Shown here: positions 19,322-22,146 of the stretch, one piece after another
Layout of the letters: every line of letters begins with the position of its first letter
Position numbering within the stretch: position 1 is the stretch's first letter
Origin: Sphaeroforma arctica JP610
Taxonomy: Eukaryota > Opisthokonta > Ichthyosporea > Ichthyophonida
Direction: 5' to 3'
Length of the DNA stretch: 22,146 nt
Assembly: GCF_001186125.1 (NCBI RefSeq)
Contig: NW_014040477.1
Location: 96,885-119,030, forward strand
The notes under the pieces: model-generated
Told to the model about the DNA's origin: nothing
The model's input: only the letters and a program-made list of their open reading frames with translations
The model's database searches: none
Position numbers and translations under genes: made by a program

Positions 19322-19525
19322 CTATGTATATACCATGTATGGCAGAATGTCCATACCTAGAAGTATTGGAGCCTTCTTGTCTGGTAGGTCCAATACTTTG
19401 AAAAACTGAGAGGTTTTCCTTCTTCCATAATTAATCTCACATACTTGGGTTGACCATGTTGTTCGTATTCTCAGGTAAGCTACCTGATGGAAGCGACGGT
19501 CACTTATCAGATATGAAACAAACAA
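19322..19525 (-). pseudogene. Retropepsin-like protease end of the Gypsy fossil
   Basis: The C-terminal motif ILLGMDILP after a VLDLPDKKAP-like stretch is typical of the end of Gypsy-type aspartic proteases just before reverse transcriptase. Its position upstream of the reverse transcriptase region on the same strand agrees. Fossil. Confidence 0.6.
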
Positions 19526-19982
19526 TGAAGCGTTCCTTCCAAATGGGAAATTATGAAGACATTATAGAGTTTACTGCGCAAAGCAGAGACCTGTTCTTAT
19601 CTAAATCAATGCCACTATATTTAAGTATCCAGCATTTGTGAGATAATTGTTAGATAGCACTGACGCAAATGAAAAGACTAGGGGGTTTCTCAATGAAATA
19701 CGCGACTCAGAGACGCAGATCATAAACTTATCCAGAGCACTTCAATATAATCACTATTGATAGACTCAGACATCACCCAGTAGACTATCGGTTAGAAAAG
19801 TTTCTCAATAACATGCAGAACAAAGCACTGAATGTGTAAGTGCGCACATAGCGTATGCATACAACAATACAGGTGTTAGAGGAGCGTTACAGAAACACGG
19901 GCAAGAAGCCAATACACGTGCAGCTCCTCAACGTAGCGAGATACAAGGCACCTTTTATTCACATTTTCAAGTTTCTTTTGGG
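19526..19982 (+). other. Coding-like stretch of unknown origin, opposite strand to pol
   Basis: The + strand has short open stretches here with a normal-looking, hydrophilic composition, immediately beside the minus-strand protease fossil. No domain was recognised. It may be a piece of a second, oppositely placed element or a rearranged end of the same fossil. Confidence 0.3.
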
Positions 19983-20920
19983 TGTTAGACCCCTCTTATG
20001 GTAGTTTAATGGTTTATATTGTCGGAACTAATCGTTCTAATGATTTACACTTACATTCACTCGAACCATGTGTGTGTCTTGTTAGATTTGGATGCGAATA
20101 TCTTCTTTATTGTGACATGTTTTGGTGCTCTTGTGTAATACCTTGTTTTTATTTTGTATCACTGTAATACTTTATTCTACTAGTACTTATGTGGTAGCCT
20201 ACTAAGTCTTCGTTTGTCTCATCGGACCTGTTATTACCTCATAGGTTTAGTCCCTTGTACATGTGTGAATCACTGAGGCTGGACTTGCTGTTCCTGTGCT
20301 TTCAATACAAAACTGATTGTTCCTATCCTTTGATTATTTGTACTGTAACTACTTATTCCCTAGCATAGTCTTGAGTGTGTCTTTAAGCCTTCTTAACTTC
20401 CCTCAATCAATTATTTGATGCTGTGTGCATCGTGATTGTTTTTGGGCTGTTTGACTATTTTAATTCACCATATTGTGCTCTCTCTTAATCCTTTGCATAC
20501 CAAGCATGTGTTGACTAATAATCCGAGCTAATCTGCATCCTATGTGTTGGATTGTATTGTGTGTGTCTATCAATCCATGTTACATGTCATGCCTATGATC
20601 TATAACTCTTGATTTATACTCTCTTGAGTTACCTCTTCTGGGTGTGGGTGTTTTGTGTGTAAGCACCCTCCTCAGTGTGCATACTGATTGAATGTCGCTT
20701 ATGATAATTGCTACTCACTTTATTTAAGTGTCTGAGAGACTATGTACCGTTATATTCTAATTCTTCTCATTTGATAATTGTATGTGGGCTCACTGTGACA
20801 ATTCCTTGTAGTAGGTATATACTTGTTGCTAATTTATCCCTCTTGCTCTGAGAAGGCATACCAAGCTTCTTGTCCGTGCGAATGTGACGCACATTAATCT
20901 TTCTGAAGTGTGCCTAATTG

Positions 20921-21060
20921 TCACTGTATTGTGATTCACCCTATCGATGTCTATCATTCTCTATATGTGACTAATATATGCTTTAATTATCAATGTATTT
21001 GTGATTCACCCCATCGATATCTATTATTACCTGTTTGTGATCAATAGATGCTTGATCTTC
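20921..21060 (+). repeat. 70-bp tandem duplication
   Basis: GTGATTCACCCTATCGAT at 20931 recurs as GTGATTCACCCCATCGAT at 21001, and the similarity (CTAT.ATT...TGTGA..AATA.ATGCTT) continues along the unit. Two copies with moderate divergence. Confidence 0.8.
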
Positions 21061-21253
21061 AAGTCGTTGCTTTGTCTCTCCTGTTTGTAGACAAGACTTT
21101 GGTGTCTAACCACTAAGATTTAATTAGCGTTGATTTATTATTCTCATCGATGTGATTGTTGGATAGCAAGCGTGTATTGTGGGTTGAGTATGCCTTGAAT
21201 GTTTATAAAATGCTTGCTCCTGTTTGAGCTTGTGTTCCTATGTGGTCGGAATA

Positions 21254-21301
21254 CACCCAGACAGGGATATTAGTGTTCACCCAGACAGGGTTATTAGTGT
21301 T
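21254..21301 (+). repeat. 24-bp tandem duplication
   Basis: Two adjacent 24-base units (21254-21277 and 21278-21301), each beginning CACCCAGACAGGG and ending ATTAGTGTT, with a single A/T difference. It looks younger than the 70-bp repeat to its left. Confidence 0.9.
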
Positions 21302-21559
21302 ATTTTAGTTTATGTTATTTTGGTTTATAAAACTTAGTTCGTACCGATCAGGGGTTCAGATCGGGACACATAAGTAATTAAATTATGTAACTAAGGTTTA
21401 ATGAATAAAAGAACAACGTCTCCCTCTTAACAGGGGGAGAACGTTGAGATACTGTTATTCGACGTTTAACTTCACCTAGACGCTTCTATATACGGTGTAT
21501 TGTGTTGTTGCCTCTTGTATAGAGATACTATGGTGAGACAGCTTCGTGTCCGTGTGGGG

Positions 21560-21573
21560 TCCTGACGTCAGGA
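21560..21573. promoter_or_regulatory. 14-bp perfect palindrome with CRE core TGACGTCA
   Basis: TCCTGACGTCAGGA is perfectly self-complementary and contains TGACGTCA, the consensus site of CREB/ATF-type bZIP factors in animals and fungi. It lies near the right end of the possible LTR, where a regulatory site would be plausible. Binding is inference only. Confidence 0.4.
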
Positions 21574-21600
21574 TAATTTCTCTTTTGAAAATTCCAAACA

Positions 21601-21765
21601 TTGATAAATCAGAATACGACTCAAAGGATACAATAGACTTCTTCTCAAGTACGGTTATCTCCGCTAGGAAAGGTCCCTAGTCTGCGGACCTAGAACTCAG
21701 TATTTGATGATTCTGTGGTTTTGGATTTTGGATTGACTTTTTGATAGTTTGGCCCCTAGATGCTG
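21601..21765 (+). repeat. Right copy of diverged direct repeat
   Basis: Matches the two blocks of the left copy at 15300-15625 and ends with the shared CCCTAGATGCT. By eye the blocks differ at about a quarter to a third of positions, consistent with an old element. Confidence 0.55.
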
Positions 21766-21857
21766 CAAATACACAGTATCATAGTTTTTGACATTAACAC
21801 AATATGAGTAATACGATAGCAGATATGTTAAATGACCAGCACAAGTTGATATATATA

Positions 21858-21930
21858 CTAGTGTATGATACGATTTTAGGGTTTTAGGGTTAGGGTTTTA
21901 ACCATGGTATCATACAATTTGATACACTAG
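21858..21930. repeat. Inverted repeat enclosing telomere-like TTTTAGGG units
   Basis: The left arm CTAGTGTATGATAC (21858-21871) pairs with GTATCATAC (21907-21915) and ATACACTAG (21922-21930), with six extra bases (AATTTG) in the right arm. Between the arms are TTTTAGGG, TTTTAGGG, TTAGGG and TTTT (about 21873-21899). Confidence 0.75.
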
Positions 21931-22127
21931 ATTGACATTTGTGTTTATGGAATTAATTAACCATACAGATATTACAATTACAATACTTTACACCTATAAA
22001 ACCATATGGCAAAATCATATATATAAATAAAAAATATAATATAATGTTATGTTCATAGCCAATGAATTTGACATTGAATAACGAGATTAGATATATAAAG
22101 ATTACAAATAAATGGGAGGTTATAGTG

Positions 22128-22146
22128 TTTTTAGGGTTTTTAGGGT
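22128..22146 (+). repeat. Telomere-like units at the window edge
   Basis: The last bases read GTGTTTTTAGGGTTTTTAGGGT, two TTTTTAGGG units that may continue beyond the window. G-rich strand running 5' to 3' toward the right end is the orientation expected of a right-hand telomere. Confidence 0.5.

Larger units (their letters stand above)
19983..21600 (+). repeat. Possible long LTR remnant (TGTT...AACA)
   Basis: The stretch starts TGTTAGACCCC (19983) and ends TCCAAACA (21600), giving a 4-bp inverted end TGTT/AACA. The direct-repeat homology shared with the left side starts at the next base. Inside are a TATA-like TTATAAAA (about 21204), AATAAA (about 21402) and no coding region. A clear primer-binding site and a target duplication were not found, so the LTR call is tentative. 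Confidence 0.4.
15300..21770 (-). mobile_element. Ty3/Gypsy-type LTR retroelement fossil, heavily broken
   Basis: A pol-like region on the minus strand reads, from right to left, protease, reverse transcriptase, RNase H and integrase. This order, with a GPY/F-type integrase C-terminus, is that of Ty3/Gypsy elements (Metaviridae). No open frame is near full length, and there are probably ten or more breaks, so this is a dead, old copy. The outer limits are set by diverged direct repeats and are tentative. A gag region was not clearly recognised, and the DNA right of the protease looks coding-like on the opposite strand, which suggests rearrangement or nesting. Confidence 0.7.
21766..22146. other. 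AT-rich right end with telomere-like repeats, no gene
   Basis: No coding region. It contains the telomere-like patch inside an inverted repeat, then AT-rich DNA with ATATATAAATAAAAAATATAAT-like runs, and finishes in two TTTTTAGGG units at the window edge. Confidence 0.6.

Noticed and set aside
21340-21372. GGGGTTCAGATCGGG, resembling a tRNA B box
   Set aside because: No A box or cloverleaf could be found upstream at the right spacing. No tRNA gene is supported anywhere in the window.
1-22146. CRISPR array, bacterial operon or phage-like system
   Set aside because: Introns, microsatellites and eukaryotic transposon families rule out a prokaryotic reading, and no regularly spaced repeat array with unique spacers is present.

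Overview
The window looks like nuclear DNA from a eukaryote, probably a unicellular one. The only intact gene found has five GT-AG introns. The spacers are AT-rich and full of microsatellites and minisatellites. Decayed eukaryotic transposons are present, and short runs of TTTAGGG/TTTTAGGG-type telomere-like repeat occur at three places. The species cannot be named from the sequence; that telomere motif is known from plants, green algae and alveolates among others, so it excludes little.

Layout, left to right. (1) About 640-2898, + strand: a decayed piggyBac-family DNA transposon, recognised by several transposase motifs in order and broken by stops and at least one frame change. (2) About 3100-6160: a gene-free zone of homopolymers, cryptically simple repeats, a 182-bp tandem duplication, a distant inverted-repeat pair and a telomere-like patch. 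(3) 6161-10788, + strand: a complete six-exon gene for a 330-residue ZIP-family metal transporter. The exon joins keep frame exactly (993 nt including stop). (4) 10789-12130: 3' flank, a GT-rich minisatellite, and a GC-rich box that also occurs upstream of the ZIP gene. (5) 12131-15140: mostly featureless, with a weak promoter-like inverted repeat, a doubtful small ORF and a degenerate ~250-bp duplication. (6) About 15300-21770: an old, heavily broken Ty3/Gypsy-type retroelement fossil with pol on the minus strand (protease, reverse transcriptase, RNase H, integrase from right to left). It is flanked by diverged direct repeats and a possible long LTR on the right. (7) 21780-22146: AT-rich DNA with telomere-like repeats inside an inverted repeat and again at the very end of the window.

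The genes do not form a system. There is one host transporter gene between two transposon graveyards. I found no convincing new biological system. The items most worth checking are the module shared by both flanks of the ZIP gene, the telomere-like repeats held in an inverted repeat near the right end, and the ZIP protein's unusual, histidine-poor metal-site motifs.
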